Below the pieces are notes generated by a model, which saw nothing but the letters and a program-made list of their open reading frames with translations, ran no database searches and was not told the DNA's origin. Below are positions 48,802 through 58,095 of a stretch of DNA of 64,000 nt, in pieces; position 1 is the stretch's first letter; each line of letters opens with the position of its first letter. The DNA lies in assembly GCF_001310085.1 (NCBI RefSeq), contig NZ_CP012643.1, positions 1,767,001 to 1,831,000 of the forward strand, read 5' to 3'. This DNA comes from Rufibacter tibetensis (lineage in GTDB: Bacteria > Bacteroidota > Bacteroidia > Cytophagales > Hymenobacteraceae). A program made the translations under genes and the position numbers.

Positions 48802-51800
48802 TTACAGTGTACGTTTAATTTCACGCTCTTCGTAAGCCTCAATGATGTCACCTTGCTGGAGATCGTTGAAGTTCTTGATGCTGATACCGCATTCGTAACC
48901 TTGACGTACCTCAGAGGCATCGTCTTTAAAGCGTTTCAGCGCCAGGATTTCTCCTGAGTGTACCACTATACCATCGCGCACCAGACGTACTTTGGAGTTT
49001 CTGGTGATAGTACCATCTGTCACCATACAACCTGCAATGGTTCCCACTTTGGTGATCTTGAACACCTCGCGTACCTCTACGTTGGCAATTACCACCTCTT
49101 GTACCGTTGGCGCCAACATACCCTCCATGGCGTCTTTCAACTCATTGATGGCATTGTAGATGATAGAGTACAGACGGATGTCAATCTCCTCCTGCTCTGC
49201 CAGTTTACGCGCATTGGCTGATGGACGAACCTGGAAACCAATGATGATCGCATCTGAAGCGGAAGCCAAAAGAACGTCTGATTCGGAGATCTGACCAACC
49301 CCTTTGGAAAGGATGTTTACCTGTACCTCTTCGGTAGACAGTTTCAATAATGAGTCAGAAAGTGCCTCAACAGAACCATCCACGTCACCACGTACAATCA
49401 CGTTCAATTCCTTAAATGTACCGATTGCCAAACGACGACCGATCTCATCCAAAGTAATGTGTTTCTTGGTACGCATGCTCTGCTCACGCTGCAACTGCTG
49501 ACGGCTCACGGCAATCTCACGGGCTTCACGCTCCGTCTCCATTACCACAAACTTATCACCTGCCTGCGGAGCTCCGTCAATACCCAACACCTGGATAGGC
49601 ATGGATGGACCCGCTTGCTTATGGCGGCGACCCAACACATCAGTCATTGCTTTCACACGACCATAGTGCGAACCAGCTACCAGGATATCCCCAATTTTCA
49701 AAGTTCCGGTTTGTACCAGTACAGTAGCCACGTATCCACGGCCTTTATCCAGGGCAGCTTCAATCACGGTACCCACGGCACGACGGTCTGGGTTGGCTCT
49801 TAGCTCCAATAATTCAGCTTCCAGCAATACTTTCTCCAGTAGCTCGTCAATTCCTTGTCCGGTTTTGGCCGAGATTTCCTGGCTTTGGTATTTACCACCC
49901 CACTCTTCTACCAGTACGTTCAACTGGGCAAGTTCCTCACGGATCTTATCTGGGTTGGCGGTTGGCTTATCTACTTTGTTTATCGCAATTACAATAGGTG
50001 AACCAGCTGCTTGTGCGTGATTCAAGGCCTCCTTGGTTTGCGGCATCACGCTATCGTCAGCAGCTACCACAATAATAACTACGTCAGTTACTTTGGCACC
50101 ACGGGCACGCATTGCGGTAAAGGCCTCGTGACCCGGCGTATCCAGGAAGGTAATGTCTTTTCCGGCATCAGTGGTTACCTGGTAGGCTCCAATGTGCTGG
50201 GTGATACCTCCGGCCTCACCGGCGGTTACTTTGGTTCTACGGATGTAGTCAAGCAAAGAGGTTTTACCGTGGTCAACGTGACCCATAATGGTCACAATTG
50301 GAGCACGTGGCTGCAGATCTTCTTCTGCATCATCTTCCTCTACGCCAATATTTTCTTCCTCTTCAGCAGAAGCGAACTGCACATCATAGCCGAACTCATC
50401 AGCAATAATAGTGATGGCTTCTGCATCAAGACGCTGGTTAATGGAAACGAACATACCAAGGTTCATACAAGCCTTGATTACGTCGTTCACACTCACGTCC
50501 ATCAACGCAGCCAGGTCATTCGCAGACACGAACTCAGTTACCCGTAGAATCTTAGATTCTAACTGCTCCTGCATTCTACGCTCATCAGCAGCATCTGCCA
50601 CGGCAGAACGTTTCTCTCTACGATATTTGGCACGGTTACCTTGGTTTCCGCCTTTGCCTCCGCTCAGACGGGCCAATGTAGCCTTAATCTGATCCTGGAT
50701 TTCCTTATCTGTCAATTCAGCACGTGGTGCAGCTGGCGCTCCGGTACGGTTTCCGCCACCACCGCCACCTGGACGTTGGCCTGGGCCTCCGCCCGCCGGA
50801 CGGTTTCCTTGGTAACCACCTCCACCACCAGCAGGACGGTTACCTTGCTGTGGTCCACCGGCAGCACCACCTTGACGGTTAGCTGCTTGGCCGGTTCCTA
50901 ACGGACGGTTACTTGTTGCTCTGTCACCGGCACGGTGTCCTTGCGGGGCTGCCGTAGCATTACCACCTGCACCACCTTGCGCACCAGTTTTAGGCACTTC
51001 AATGCGTTTGCGTTTTTTCTTGTCTCCGCCACCTTGGCCTTGGCCTGGCTGGCCTGGGCCACCTGGTTGGTTTCCTCTGCGGCGCTCATCTGAAGATGCC
51101 ACTGGTTTACCTCCTTTGCCGCGGCCACCGCTAACTGGTAATTCAATCTTACCAAGAACGGTTAAGCCTTTCAGCTGATCTGCCTGCGCTTTGATGGTCT
51201 CTTTTGGAGGCTCAGGCGCAGTTGGCTCAGATGGTTCAGCCGGTTTTGTTGAAGCAGTTGGAGCCGGAATTGGAGTTGGAGCTGCAGCTGGAGCCGGAGT
51301 TGAAGCTGGAGCCGGTGCCGCAGGCGCAGATACCTCAGGAGCTTTGGGCGCTGGCGCCTGAGGAGCTTCTGCAGTTGGTGTTTGAACTGGAGCTGGTGCT
51401 GCTTGTGCAGGAGCAGGTTCTACCGGAGCCGGAGCTGCTGGTTTTTCAACAGCAACAGGGGCTTCAGGGGCTTTCGCTTCTACTGGTGCCTGAGGGGCCG
51501 GAGCAGCAGGTTGTGCCACTGGTGCAGGAGCTGGAGCAACTGGCTCTGCAGGCGCAGCCTGAACTGCTGCCACTGGTGCCGGAGCTGGTTTTTCCTGAGC
51601 TGCCGGAGCCGGTGCTGCAGCAGGGGCTTGAGGTGCAGGCGCTGGAGTCTGAGCAGCTGGCACCGGTGCAACCGCTGCCGGAGCGGGAGCAGCTTTAGGA
51701 ATTGGCCTACCTTTGGCATCCAGTTCAATTTTGCCTAGAATCTTGATTCCTGGCAAAGAGGAGTTTCCTGCCGCTACTGCCGGAGCAGGCGCAGCAGTTG

Positions 51801-52140
51801 GGGCCGGAGCCGCTGGCTTTGGCTGCTCTGCAACTGGCGTCCTTACCTGATTGGATTTGATAAACATCTCCTGCTCGGGCTCAGGCTGCTTCTTAGGCTC
51901 CGGGCGCTCTGGCTCAGGCTGCTTTTTCCCAGGCATGTTCAGCACTTGCGCCTCGGCCTTGGCCTGTATAGAGGACGCAAATTCTTTCGACAGCATATTG
52001 AACTGCTCCGGGGTAATTTTTGAAGTAGGTTTATTCTCGATCTCAACCCCTTTCTTGCCCAGGAATTCCACTACCGTGGCCAGGCTGATGTTTAAGGTGG
52101 TTGCTACCTGTTTAAGCCTCATCGTTCTTTCTTCTGACAT
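48802..52140 (-). CDS. infB: Translation initiation factor IF-2
   Basis: GTPase that brings initiator tRNA to the 30S subunit and joins subunits. About 1112 residues from the ATG at 52138-52140 (an extra Met codon two codons upstream is possible). The N-terminal IF2 helix-turn domain (Met-Arg-Leu-Lys-Gln-Val-Ala) is followed by a very long Ala/Pro/Val stretch (about 110-330), then Gly/Gln-rich segments with a basic patch (about 365-500). The GTPase has Gly-His-Val-Asp-His-Gly-Lys-Thr (about 617-624), [11 protein letters not shown] and Asn-Lys-Val-Asp-Lys-Pro. Domains II to IV end with Gln-Gln-Gly-Asp-Ile-Ile-Glu-Ala-Tyr. The spacer explains why it is some 200 residues longer than E. coli IF-2. 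Confidence 0.97.
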   Translation of the reverse strand: MSEERTMRLKQVATTLNISLATVVEFLGKKGVEIENKPTSKITPEQFNMLSKEFASSIQAKAEAQVLNMPGKKQPEPERPEPKKQPEPEQEMFIKSNQVRTPVAEQPKPAAPAPTAAPAPAVAAGNSSLPGIKILGKIELDAKGRPIPKAAPAPAAVAPVPAAQTPAPAPQAPAAAPAPAAQEKPAPAPVAAVQAAPAEPVAPAPAPVAQPAAPAPQAPVEAKAPEAPVAVEKPAAPAPVEPAPAQAAPAPVQTPTAEAPQAPAPKAPEVSAPAAPAPASTPAPAAAPTPIPAPTASTKPAEPSEPTAPEPPKETIKAQADQLKGLTVLGKIELPVSGGRGKGGKPVASSDERRRGNQPGGPGQPGQGQGGGDKKKRKRIEVPKTGAQGGAGGNATAAPQGHRAGDRATSNRPLGTGQAANRQGGAAGGPQQGNRPAGGGGGYQGNRPAGGGPGQRPGGGGGGNRTGAPAAPRAELTDKEIQDQIKATLARLSGGKGGNQGNRAKYRREKRSAVADAADERRMQEQLESKILRVTEFVSANDLAALMDVSVNDVIKACMNLGMFVSINQRLDAEAITIIADEFGYDVQFASAEEEENIGVEEDDAEEDLQPRAPIVTIMGHVDHGKTSLLDYIRRTKVTAGEAGGITQHIGAYQVTTDAGKDITFLDTPGHEAFTAMRARGAKVTDVVIIVVAADDSVMPQTKEALNHAQAAGSPIVIAINKVDKPTANPDKIREELAQLNVLVEEWGGKYQSQEISAKTGQGIDELLEKVLLEAELLELRANPDRRAVGTVIEAALDKGRGYVATVLVQTGTLKIGDILVAGSHYGRVKAMTDVLGRRHKQAGPSMPIQVLGIDGAPQAGDKFVVMETEREAREIAVSRQQLQREQSMRTKKHITLDEIGRRLAIGTFKELNVIVRGDVDGSVEALSDSLLKLSTEEVQVNILSKGVGQISESDVLLASASDAIIIGFQVRPSANARKLAEQEEIDIRLYSIIYNAINELKDAMEGMLAPTVQEVVIANVEVREVFKITKVGTIAGCMVTDGTITRNSKVRLVRDGIVVHSGEILALKRFKDDASEVRQGYECGISIKNFNDLQQGDIIEAYEEREIKRTL

Positions 52141-52225
52141 GTTCAAATATGCTGTTATAATTTACTTTTAGTAGTTACTTGTTTCTTACTCATTGATAAG
52201 GATGGGGTGGCCATGACGACTTCGC

Positions 52226-52260
52226 GTTTTTGCCCTATATCCCGGAAAACAGGCCAAAAA
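52226..52260. repeat. Intergenic palindrome, imperfect family copy 13
   Basis: GTTTTTGCC (52226-52234) and GGCCAAAAA (52252-52260) with AAAAC between. A weak family match in the nusA-infB gap (52141-52313). Confidence 0.35.
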
Positions 52261-52313
52261 TATGGCACCCACCCTCCAGTAAGGTCAAATAACCCGGCAC
52301 ATAAAGCGCACCA

Positions 52314-53570
52314 CTAGTTGTTGCTTTCTTCTGAATCGAACTCTTGGCGGATGATGTTGAGCAAATCCTCTACGGTTTCTTCTTCAAGCTCCGTACGGCG
52401 CACCAAATCCTCCTTGCTGACTGCCATCACGCTGCGGGCTGTATCCAGACCTATGCGTTTCAGTTCATCAATTACCCAGCTTTCAATCTCGTCAGAGAAT
52501 TCAGTCAGGTCAATATCTTCATCAAACTCTTCTGTTTCACGGAACACGTCAATCTCCAAACCAACTAATTTACTAGCCAATTTGATGTTCTGACCGCCTT
52601 TCCCAATCGCTAGAGACACTTGGTCTGGCTTCAGGAATACCGAGGCGCGTCCGGTTTCTTCGTTTATCTTGATGCTGCTGATCTTGGCAGGGCTCAACGC
52701 CCGTTGGATGTACAGCTCCATGTTATCTGTGTAGTTGATAACATCAATGTTCTCGTTCTCCAACTCCCGCACAATGGTGTGGATACGAGAGCCTTTCATA
52801 CCCACGCAAGCTCCTACCGGGTCAATACGGTCATCGTAAGACTCAACGGCTACCTTGGCACGCTCACCTGGCTCACGCACAATCTTCTTAATGGTGATAA
52901 GGCCATCAAAAATCTCAGGCACTTCGCCTTCAAACAGACGCTCCAGGAATTGTGGAGAAGTACGGGAAAGAATGATCTTTGGGTTCCCGTTTATGATCTC
53001 AACACGCTGAACCACTGCCCGTACCACGTCACCTTTGCGGTAACGGTCTTTAGGGATCTGCTCAGATTTAGGGATCAACAGTTCGTTATCCTCAGAGTCA
53101 AGAATCAATACCTCGCGGTTCCAAACCTGGTACACCTCGCCGGAGATGATCTCTCCAACCTGGTCTTTGTACTTTTGGTACAACAAGTCTTTTTCTAAGT
53201 CTTTTACACGCTGAATCAAGGTCTGACGAGCAGTCAAAACGGCTCTGCGGCCGAAATCTTCCAACTTCACCAACTCAGACACTTCTTCACCTACTTCAAA
53301 ATCGGGCTCAATCTTACGAGCATCTGAAAGGGCAATTTTATCATCGTCCCAGATGTCTTCTGAGTTATCGTCCACAATCTCGCGGTTACGCCAAATCTCA
53401 AGATCGCCTTTCTCTACGTTCAGGATGATGTCAAAATTCTCATCAGTAGACCATTTCTTCCGGATCATTGTACGGAACACGTCCTCCAAGATCCGCATCA
53501 TGGTAGGGCGGTCAATGTTCTTGAATTTAGCGAACTCCGCAAACGACTCGATCAATACTGAACTATCCAT
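52314..53570 (-). CDS. nusA: Transcription termination/antitermination factor NusA
   Basis: RNA-polymerase factor for pausing, termination and antitermination. The 418 residues have the N-terminal polymerase-binding domain (about 1-125), an S1 domain (about 135-200, Gly-Glu-Ile-Ile-Ser-Gly-Glu-Val), KH1 (Val-Gly-Ala-Cys-Val-Gly-Met-Lys-Gly-Ser-Arg-Ile) and KH2 (Leu-Ala-Ile-Gly-Lys-Gly-Gly-Gln-Asn-Ile-Lys-Leu-Ala), then an acidic helical tail. The tail is short, without the E. coli AR repeats. It lies 7 nt downstream of rimP and upstream of infB, the classic rimP-nusA-infB order. Confidence 0.96.
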   Translation of the reverse strand: MDSSVLIESFAEFAKFKNIDRPTMMRILEDVFRTMIRKKWSTDENFDIILNVEKGDLEIWRNREIVDDNSEDIWDDDKIALSDARKIEPDFEVGEEVSELVKLEDFGRRAVLTARQTLIQRVKDLEKDLLYQKYKDQVGEIISGEVYQVWNREVLILDSEDNELLIPKSEQIPKDRYRKGDVVRAVVQRVEIINGNPKIILSRTSPQFLERLFEGEVPEIFDGLITIKKIVREPGERAKVAVESYDDRIDPVGACVGMKGSRIHTIVRELENENIDVINYTDNMELYIQRALSPAKISSIKINEETGRASVFLKPDQVSLAIGKGGQNIKLASKLVGLEIDVFRETEEFDEDIDLTEFSDEIESWVIDELKRIGLDTARSVMAVSKEDLVRRTELEEETVEDLLNIIRQEFDSEESNN

Positions 53571-53577
53571 GTCTTTC

Positions 53578-54051
53578 TTATTTAAAAGAGATTACAATCT
53601 GCGCTTTCACAATATCACTAAAGGCCACATGCACGGGCTCCAGCAACGCTTTCTTATGTTTCTGTTTTACTTCCTCGGCAAACAAGATTCCGTCTTCTAA
53701 AACTTCTCTTATCTCTCCCACCTTTTCTACGCCTTCAGCCAACGTTATTTTTACGAAACGACCAACATTTTTGGCGTATTGGCGCGGCGACGTTAACGGA
53801 AAATCAACTCCCGGGGAAGACACTTCTAACACGTAGGAAATCTCTTCTCCGTAAGCCTCTTCAATCTGCTTGGCTACCCGGCGGCTGATCTTAGCGCACT
53901 GGTCTATGCTGATGCCTTGGTCACCGTCAGCAAGGATAGTAATCTTAGGCCGCACCGGCGTATCAGACACCTTCACACTCACGATGAACAGGTCTGGTTC
54001 GGGCAGGGCTGCCTGGGCATATCCTTGTATTATTATTTCCTCTAAGGCCAT
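53578..54051 (-). CDS. rimP: Ribosome maturation factor RimP
   Basis: Assists 30S subunit assembly. From the ATG at 54049-54051 it has 157 residues, the usual Bacteroidota length; the open frame to 54150 includes the promoter and is not used. Characteristic Ile-Val-Ser-Val-Lys-Val-Ser-Asp, Ile-Ser-Ile-Asp-Gln-Cys-Ala-Lys-Ile-Ser-Arg and Leu-Glu-Val-Ser-Ser-Pro-Gly-Val-Asp-Phe-Pro-Leu are present, then the Sm-like C-terminal domain. It is the first gene of the operon, with a TAnnTTTG box at 54116-54123. Confidence 0.94.
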   Translation of the reverse strand: MALEEIIIQGYAQAALPEPDLFIVSVKVSDTPVRPKITILADGDQGISIDQCAKISRRVAKQIEEAYGEEISYVLEVSSPGVDFPLTSPRQYAKNVGRFVKITLAEGVEKVGEIREVLEDGILFAEEVKQKHKKALLEPVHVAFSDIVKAQIVISFK

Positions 54052-54115
54052 TCGCAATCTGGATAACAAATAAAAAGGGGGACTCTCTCGTCCCCTCCAA
54101 TTCACTTTAATCGCA

Positions 54116-54123
54116 CAAATGTA
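54116..54123 (-). promoter_or_regulatory. -7 promoter element of rimP-nusA-infB
   Basis: TACATTTG on the minus strand, 64 nt before the rimP ATG. In between, GGGGAC and GTCCCC form a small leader hairpin. Confidence 0.55.
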
Positions 54124-54380
54124 CAAACAAATCCACTGAAACACAAGCAACAGGGCATTATGTACGTTTTAAGATATTGTAAAAGAAAATGACCAAAGGA
54201 AAATCCGCTTCAGAAAAGCATACTCACTACCATGAGGCAGTTCTCTTTTGCTTATAAAGAAACTAAGAGAGGGCATAAATAGTTCAAGAGATATATTTAC
54301 TTTTATAAACATACCTCTAAGGCATATACCTTCATCTATAGTACGTAGAAAAACAAGACTTACCCTTCCAAATGAAAGTA

Positions 54381-54421
54381 AAACAGCTCACCCCTTTATT
54401 AGCTTAGGGAATAAGCTGTTT
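54381..54421. terminator. Weak imperfect hairpin downstream of feoB
   Basis: AAACAGCT (54381-54388) and AGCTGTTT (54414-54421) with CCCT/AGGG inside. It may end the feoAB transcript. The rest of the 54052-54468 gap shows no gene. Confidence 0.4.
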
Positions 54422-54468
54422 ATGATTTAAGCCTTCTTTTCAGGAAAATAGCCCGAATCAAAAATAGA

Positions 54469-55548
54469 TTAGGAGAATAAACGGAACACCACAAAAGCCG
54501 AGGCATACGCCAGACCTGTCATGTAAATCAACTGCAAAACCGGCCATCTCCAGCCTTTGGTTTCGCGGTACACAACAGCCAGCGTACTCATACACTGCAT
54601 GGCAAATACATAGAAAATAAGCAGCGAAAACGCACGGGCGGGGGTGAAGAATGGCTGACCGAATTCGTCTTTCTCAGCCATCAACTTTTCTTTAACAGTA
54701 GAGATATTCTCGGAATCACCCACACTGTAAATGGTGGAAATGGTGCCTACAAAAACCTCACGGGCGGCAAAAGAAGTAAGCAGGGCAATGCCCACTTTCC
54801 AGTCATAGCCCAGCGGACGAATAGCAGGTTCAATGAACTTCCCGAACTGGCCGGCATACGAGGCTTCCAGTTTCTGACTGGCAATGTGCGCTTCTGCATC
54901 AGTTTCACTTATCTGTAAGGAAGTCAACTCTTTTGTGGCACGTTCTTCAGCTTGCTGCAGAGCATCACCAGGACCATAGGATGACAAGACCCAAAGCACC
55001 ACGGAGATCGCCAGAATCACTTTACCAGCCTGGAACACGAATGCTTTTACCTTCTCAATAATGGTAAGTCCCACGTTTTTCCAGCGTGGCATTTTATAGG
55101 TAGGAAACTCCATGATGAAGTAACTCCGCTCCTTGGTTTTCAGCACCCATTTCAGCAAAGCCGCCGAAACAATGGCTGCCACAAACCCAATCAAATACAA
55201 GCCCATAAGCACCACACTCTGCAGACTCAGGAACCCAAAGTAATAGGTCTCCGGCACTACTAAGGCAATCATAACCGTGTAAATAGGCAAACGGGCCGAG
55301 CAGCTCATGAGCGGCGTCACAAAGATGGTGATCATCCGGTCTTTCCAGGAGTCAATGGTACGGGTTGCCATGATGGCGGGTACGGCACAGGCTACGCCCG
55401 AGATCAAAGGCACCACACTTTTCCCATTTAACCCAAACTTGCGCATAATTTTGTCCATCAAGAAGGTCACACGGGCCATATAGCCGGTCTCTTCCAGAAT
55501 GGCGATAAACGCAAATAAAATGGCAATCTGAGGCACAAACATCAACAC
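54469..55548 (-). CDS. feoB: FeoB ferrous iron transporter, C-terminal part (out of frame with the N-terminal part)
   Basis: The membrane half of FeoB: 359 codons with about eight helices, continuing seamlessly from the preceding frame (Val-Leu-Met-Phe-Val-Pro-Gln-Ile-Ala-Ile-Leu-Phe). It holds the conserved Glu-Glu-Thr-Gly-Tyr-Met-Ala-Arg and Cys-Ala-Val-Pro-Ala-Ile-Met-Ala-Thr-Arg. It has no plausible start of its own family type: GTG at 55546-55548 or ATG at 55540-55542 are the first candidates. The ATG overlaps the stop of the N-terminal part (TGATG), so coupling is possible. Joined with the upstream frame it makes a normal FeoB of about 720 residues. The break is at a run of six G on the coding strand. 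Confidence 0.85.
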   Translation of the reverse strand: MLMFVPQIAILFAFIAILEETGYMARVTFLMDKIMRKFGLNGKSVVPLISGVACAVPAIMATRTIDSWKDRMITIFVTPLMSCSARLPIYTVMIALVVPETYYFGFLSLQSVVLMGLYLIGFVAAIVSAALLKWVLKTKERSYFIMEFPTYKMPRWKNVGLTIIEKVKAFVFQAGKVILAISVVLWVLSSYGPGDALQQAEERATKELTSLQISETDAEAHIASQKLEASYAGQFGKFIEPAIRPLGYDWKVGIALLTSFAAREVFVGTISTIYSVGDSENISTVKEKLMAEKDEFGQPFFTPARAFSLLIFYVFAMQCMSTLAVVYRETKGWRWPVLQLIYMTGLAYASAFVVFRLFS

Positions 55549-56630
55549 CCCCCGCCCAAACCAGCCAGTACTCCTTCGGTGAGCAGATCCACCAAAGGGC
55601 CATCGGCCTGAGAATGAATCCAGGCGTTGAGCGTTGCTATTCCGGTATCAATCAGATCCATGGGATAAGCGGCCCAGGCAAAAATGGCCTGAAAGATCAT
55701 GAACAGAATCAGGAAGAAAATCAGATACCCGAAGATCTTGTGCGTGAGGATTTGATCCAGTTTGTTGCTGAACTGCTCATTGTTTTCAGCCTTGGTCACG
55801 CGCATGGCATCCAACAACAGACCGTTGATGCGGGTGTAGCGCTCTATGGTTTCATTAGCCTGGAGCGTATTAGAGCGGAAGTCGTACTTCTTGACTAATT
55901 CGCCAATGTACTCCTTGTCGTCTTCAGACAGGAATGAAAGCTTTTGATATTGGTGCGCGTAATGCCAAGCTAGGTAATCGTTGCTTAGTTCAAAGTAATA
56001 CCGGATCTGGCGCACCATCACCAATAGGTCTTCGGGGATTGGGAAGAATGTGGTTTTAGGCGCCTCCAGCTCTTGCGAGAGGAGAATTTTGAGTGCCGCC
56101 AGTCCACTGCCGGTACGGGCATTCACTGGAATAACCGGTACCCCCAGTTCTTTCTGCAGTTCGGCTAGGTCAATCTTGACCCCATGCTTCTCAGCTACGT
56201 CCATCATGTTCAGGGCCAGTACCGCCGGAATTTTCAGATCAGCGAGCTGGGTGAACAATAAAAGGTTGCGTTTCAGGTTTGAAGCATCGGCCGTGATGAC
56301 GAGAACGTCTGGGTAAGAAGCGGATTTTTTGTCGTGGAGCAGGTCAATGATCACCTTTTCGTCCAAGGACTTTGGGTAAAGGCTATAGGTACCTGGCAAG
56401 TCAATGACTTGCGCCTTCAGGCCAGGTGTTAGTTGGCTAATGCCGGTTTTCTTGTCAACCGTTACCCCAGGAAAGTTTCCTACTTTTTGGTTCAGACCGG
56501 TCAAATGGTTGAACAAAGATGATTTCCCGGAGTTAGGATTCCCGATGAGGGCGATCTTAGCCACCTGACGGGACGTAGTTGTAAGTGTATCTGGAACGGA
56601 GGCGGGAGCCGGCGCAAGAACCTGGGACAT
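55542..56630 (-). CDS. feoB: FeoB ferrous iron transporter, N-terminal part (GTPase and first helices)
   Basis: The first 362 residues of FeoB, the inner-membrane Fe(II) importer. After a Pro/Ala-rich tail comes the G-protein domain: Gly-Asn-Pro-Asn-Ser-Gly-Lys-Ser-Ser (30-38), Asp-Leu-Pro-Gly (77-80) and Asn-Met-Met-Asp (G4). A helical spacer and the first membrane segments follow, and the frame ends Leu-Ala-Gly-Leu-Gly-Gly-Gly-Cys-stop. FeoB proteins here read Gly-Gly-Val-Leu/Ile-x-Phe-x-Pro-Gln, so the stop comes from the G6 tract at 55548-55553. It is 3 nt downstream of feoA. Confidence 0.88.
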   Translation of the reverse strand: MSQVLAPAPASVPDTLTTTSRQVAKIALIGNPNSGKSSLFNHLTGLNQKVGNFPGVTVDKKTGISQLTPGLKAQVIDLPGTYSLYPKSLDEKVIIDLLHDKKSASYPDVLVITADASNLKRNLLLFTQLADLKIPAVLALNMMDVAEKHGVKIDLAELQKELGVPVIPVNARTGSGLAALKILLSQELEAPKTTFFPIPEDLLVMVRQIRYYFELSNDYLAWHYAHQYQKLSFLSEDDKEYIGELVKKYDFRSNTLQANETIERYTRINGLLLDAMRVTKAENNEQFSNKLDQILTHKIFGYLIFFLILFMIFQAIFAWAAYPMDLIDTGIATLNAWIHSQADGPLVDLLTEGVLAGLGGGC

Positions 56631-56633
56631 AGA

Positions 56634-56867
56634 CTAAGCCTTTAACTTGATGGTAGCAGCTTCGTCTAAACGCAAGGAAAGGGTATAATCGTTCACAATA
56701 ATAGTAATGGGGTCACCCAGGGGGGCACGGCTGTTTAGTTTCACTTCTTCGCCGGGAATACAGCCCATCTCCAGCAGTTTCAAAGACATTTCGGGATCAG
56801 TTAAGCAACAGATCACACCCTTCTCCCCAATCTTCAAATCCCGCACACTCTTCTGCTCTTCTTGCAC
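56634..56867 (-). CDS. feoA: FeoA-family ferrous iron transport accessory protein
   Basis: A 77-residue SH3-like cytosolic protein needed for FeoB activity. It has the family pattern: Gly-Glu-Lys-Gly-Val-Ile, Leu-Leu-Glu-Met-Gly-Cys-Ile-Pro-Gly-Glu-Glu-Val, Ala-Pro-Leu-Gly-Asp-Pro and Tyr-Thr-Leu-Ser-Leu-Arg-Leu-Asp-Glu-Ala. The start codon is GTG at 56865-56867. It is the first gene of feoA-feoB. A near-miss promoter element (TACCTTGC) lies about 40 nt upstream, and I see no Fur-like box that I can defend. Confidence 0.92.
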   Translation of the reverse strand: MQEEQKSVRDLKIGEKGVICCLTDPEMSLKLLEMGCIPGEEVKLNSRAPLGDPITIIVNDYTLSLRLDEAATIKLKA

Positions 56868-57033
56868 CTTTCGTTTACTTATTTAGACTTGTTATAAACA
56901 GTTGCAAGGTACAAGGTGTTCCTAATGAATCCAAAAAGAACCCGAGGTTTCGTGTTCTGGCCAATTACTAGCACTCTTTTTGCTTATATTTCTACTGACT
57001 TTTGCTTAATTTTCGTAAAAACAAACTAAAAAC

Positions 57034-57783
57034 ATGTCACTTTTCAGTTCTAACAACCCTGCTCTAAAAGAGGAGGCTTTTATACAATCAGCGACTCCTC
57101 AGACCCTGGATGGACCTGCCATGACCCTGAACGGCACCATTGCCAAGTCGGCTTTGCTGCTGGGGATAGTCTTAGTCTTTGCGGTTTTCTCCTGGGACCT
57201 GTTCACCCTGATGGGTGTGCCACTACCGTTCCTGGTTTCTATTCCGTTAGTTGGGGTAGGCCTGGCTTTCCTGCTAGTTTTTAAGAAAGAATGGGCCGCC
57301 TACATTGCTCCTATTTACTGCGCGTTGCAAGGTCTGTTTCTGGGCGGAATCTCAGGCATTCTGGAGGCGAAGTTCCCGGGCATTGCTACGCAAGCCATGC
57401 TGTTGACCTTTACGGTTTTCGGCGGCATGTTGCTGCTTTACAGCACCCGCATCATCAGAGCTACCGAGCGGTTTAAGTCTATTGCCATGACGGCCACCTT
57501 TGGAATCTTCTGCTACTACATGCTGGGGTTCATTCTGCAGTTCTTTGGGGTAGAGATGGCCTTGATTCACAGCAGCGGCACGGCTGGCATTATCTTCAGT
57601 GTGCTGGTAGTGATCATTGCGGCCATGAACCTGATCATGGATTTTGACACCATTGAACAAGGCGTAGCTTACGGAGCTCCTAAAAACATGGAGTGGTACG
57701 CTGCCTTCGGACTGGCGGTGACCTTAATCTGGCTCTACATTGAAATTCTGCGGCTGCTTTCTAAGCTGAACAGCCGTAACTAA
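57034..57783 (+). CDS. Bax inhibitor-1/YccA-family membrane protein
   Basis: A 249-residue protein with seven hydrophobic helices from about residue 35 to 245 and a short polar N-terminus. BI-1/YccA proteins are calcium-leak channels or modulators of membrane proteases. Bacterial YccA binds FtsH. The long form with Phe-x-x-Ile-Glu-Gln-Gly-Val-Ala-Tyr-Gly-Ala-Pro-Lys-Asn-Met-Glu-Trp is typical of the Bacteroidota branch. It is divergent from feoA and monocistronic. Confidence 0.9.
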   Translation: MSLFSSNNPALKEEAFIQSATPQTLDGPAMTLNGTIAKSALLLGIVLVFAVFSWDLFTLMGVPLPFLVSIPLVGVGLAFLLVFKKEWAAYIAPIYCALQGLFLGGISGILEAKFPGIATQAMLLTFTVFGGMLLLYSTRIIRATERFKSIAMTATFGIFCYYMLGFILQFFGVEMALIHSSGTAGIIFSVLVVIIAAMNLIMDFDTIEQGVAYGAPKNMEWYAAFGLAVTLIWLYIEILRLLSKLNSRN

Positions 57784-57830
57784 TTCACGACCTGGATCTT
57801 CTACGGCCGCACATACCAGTATATCAATCA

Positions 57831-57944
57831 AGTACGAAGAAGGACCAGAAGAAAGAAGACCCATGCTGGAAAGGCTATGAACAAGCCGGCATGATAGACA
57901 AAGACGGCAAAAAGGTACCCAATTGTGTCAAGAAGAAAGACTAA
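57831..57944 (+). pseudogene. Headless gene fragment (Cys-Trp-Lys-Gly-Tyr ... Pro-Asn-Cys-Val tail)
   Basis: A frame open from 57780 to the TAA at 57942-57944 encodes a hydrophilic peptide with Asp-Pro-Cys-Trp-Lys-Gly-Tyr-Glu-Gln and Val-Pro-Asn-Cys-Val-Lys-Lys-Lys. The Cys-Trp-Lys-Gly-Tyr to Pro-Asn-Cys-Val pattern is familiar to me from small proteins and phage-protein tails. There is no ATG, GTG or TTG before the internal Met at 57891, so the start is lost or lies in another frame. A perfect terminator follows, which supports a former gene. The rest of 57784-58095 is terminator and AT-rich sequence. Confidence 0.4.
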
Positions 57945-57957
57945 CCCTTTAACATAG

Positions 57958-57987
57958 AAAACGCCACTGAAGCTTCAGTGGCGTTTT
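57958..57987. terminator. Perfect palindromic terminator
   Basis: Perfect 15-bp arms with no loop spacer (57958-57972 and 57973-57987), AAAACGCCACTGAAG and complement, with T run. It ends the BI-1 side of the convergent pair with murF-alr. Confidence 0.85.
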
Positions 57988-58095
57988 TGTTTCTGGTTAC
58001 CAGCATAACCTTTGCTAATGAGTTATCTTATCTATTTCGGAAAAGGCAAGAAAAGCTATTTTAAGAGTCACTTCCTCAAAACCAGCCCCTAAACA

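Noticed and set aside
51204-51738. 164- and 118-codon plus-strand frames rich in Leu/Glu/Gln or Cys/Arg
   Set aside because: They are mirror images of the Ala/Pro low-complexity region of IF-2.
56868-57033. Fur or riboswitch control of feoAB
   Set aside because: I find no 19-bp Fur-like inverted repeat and no conserved riboswitch fold in the leader.
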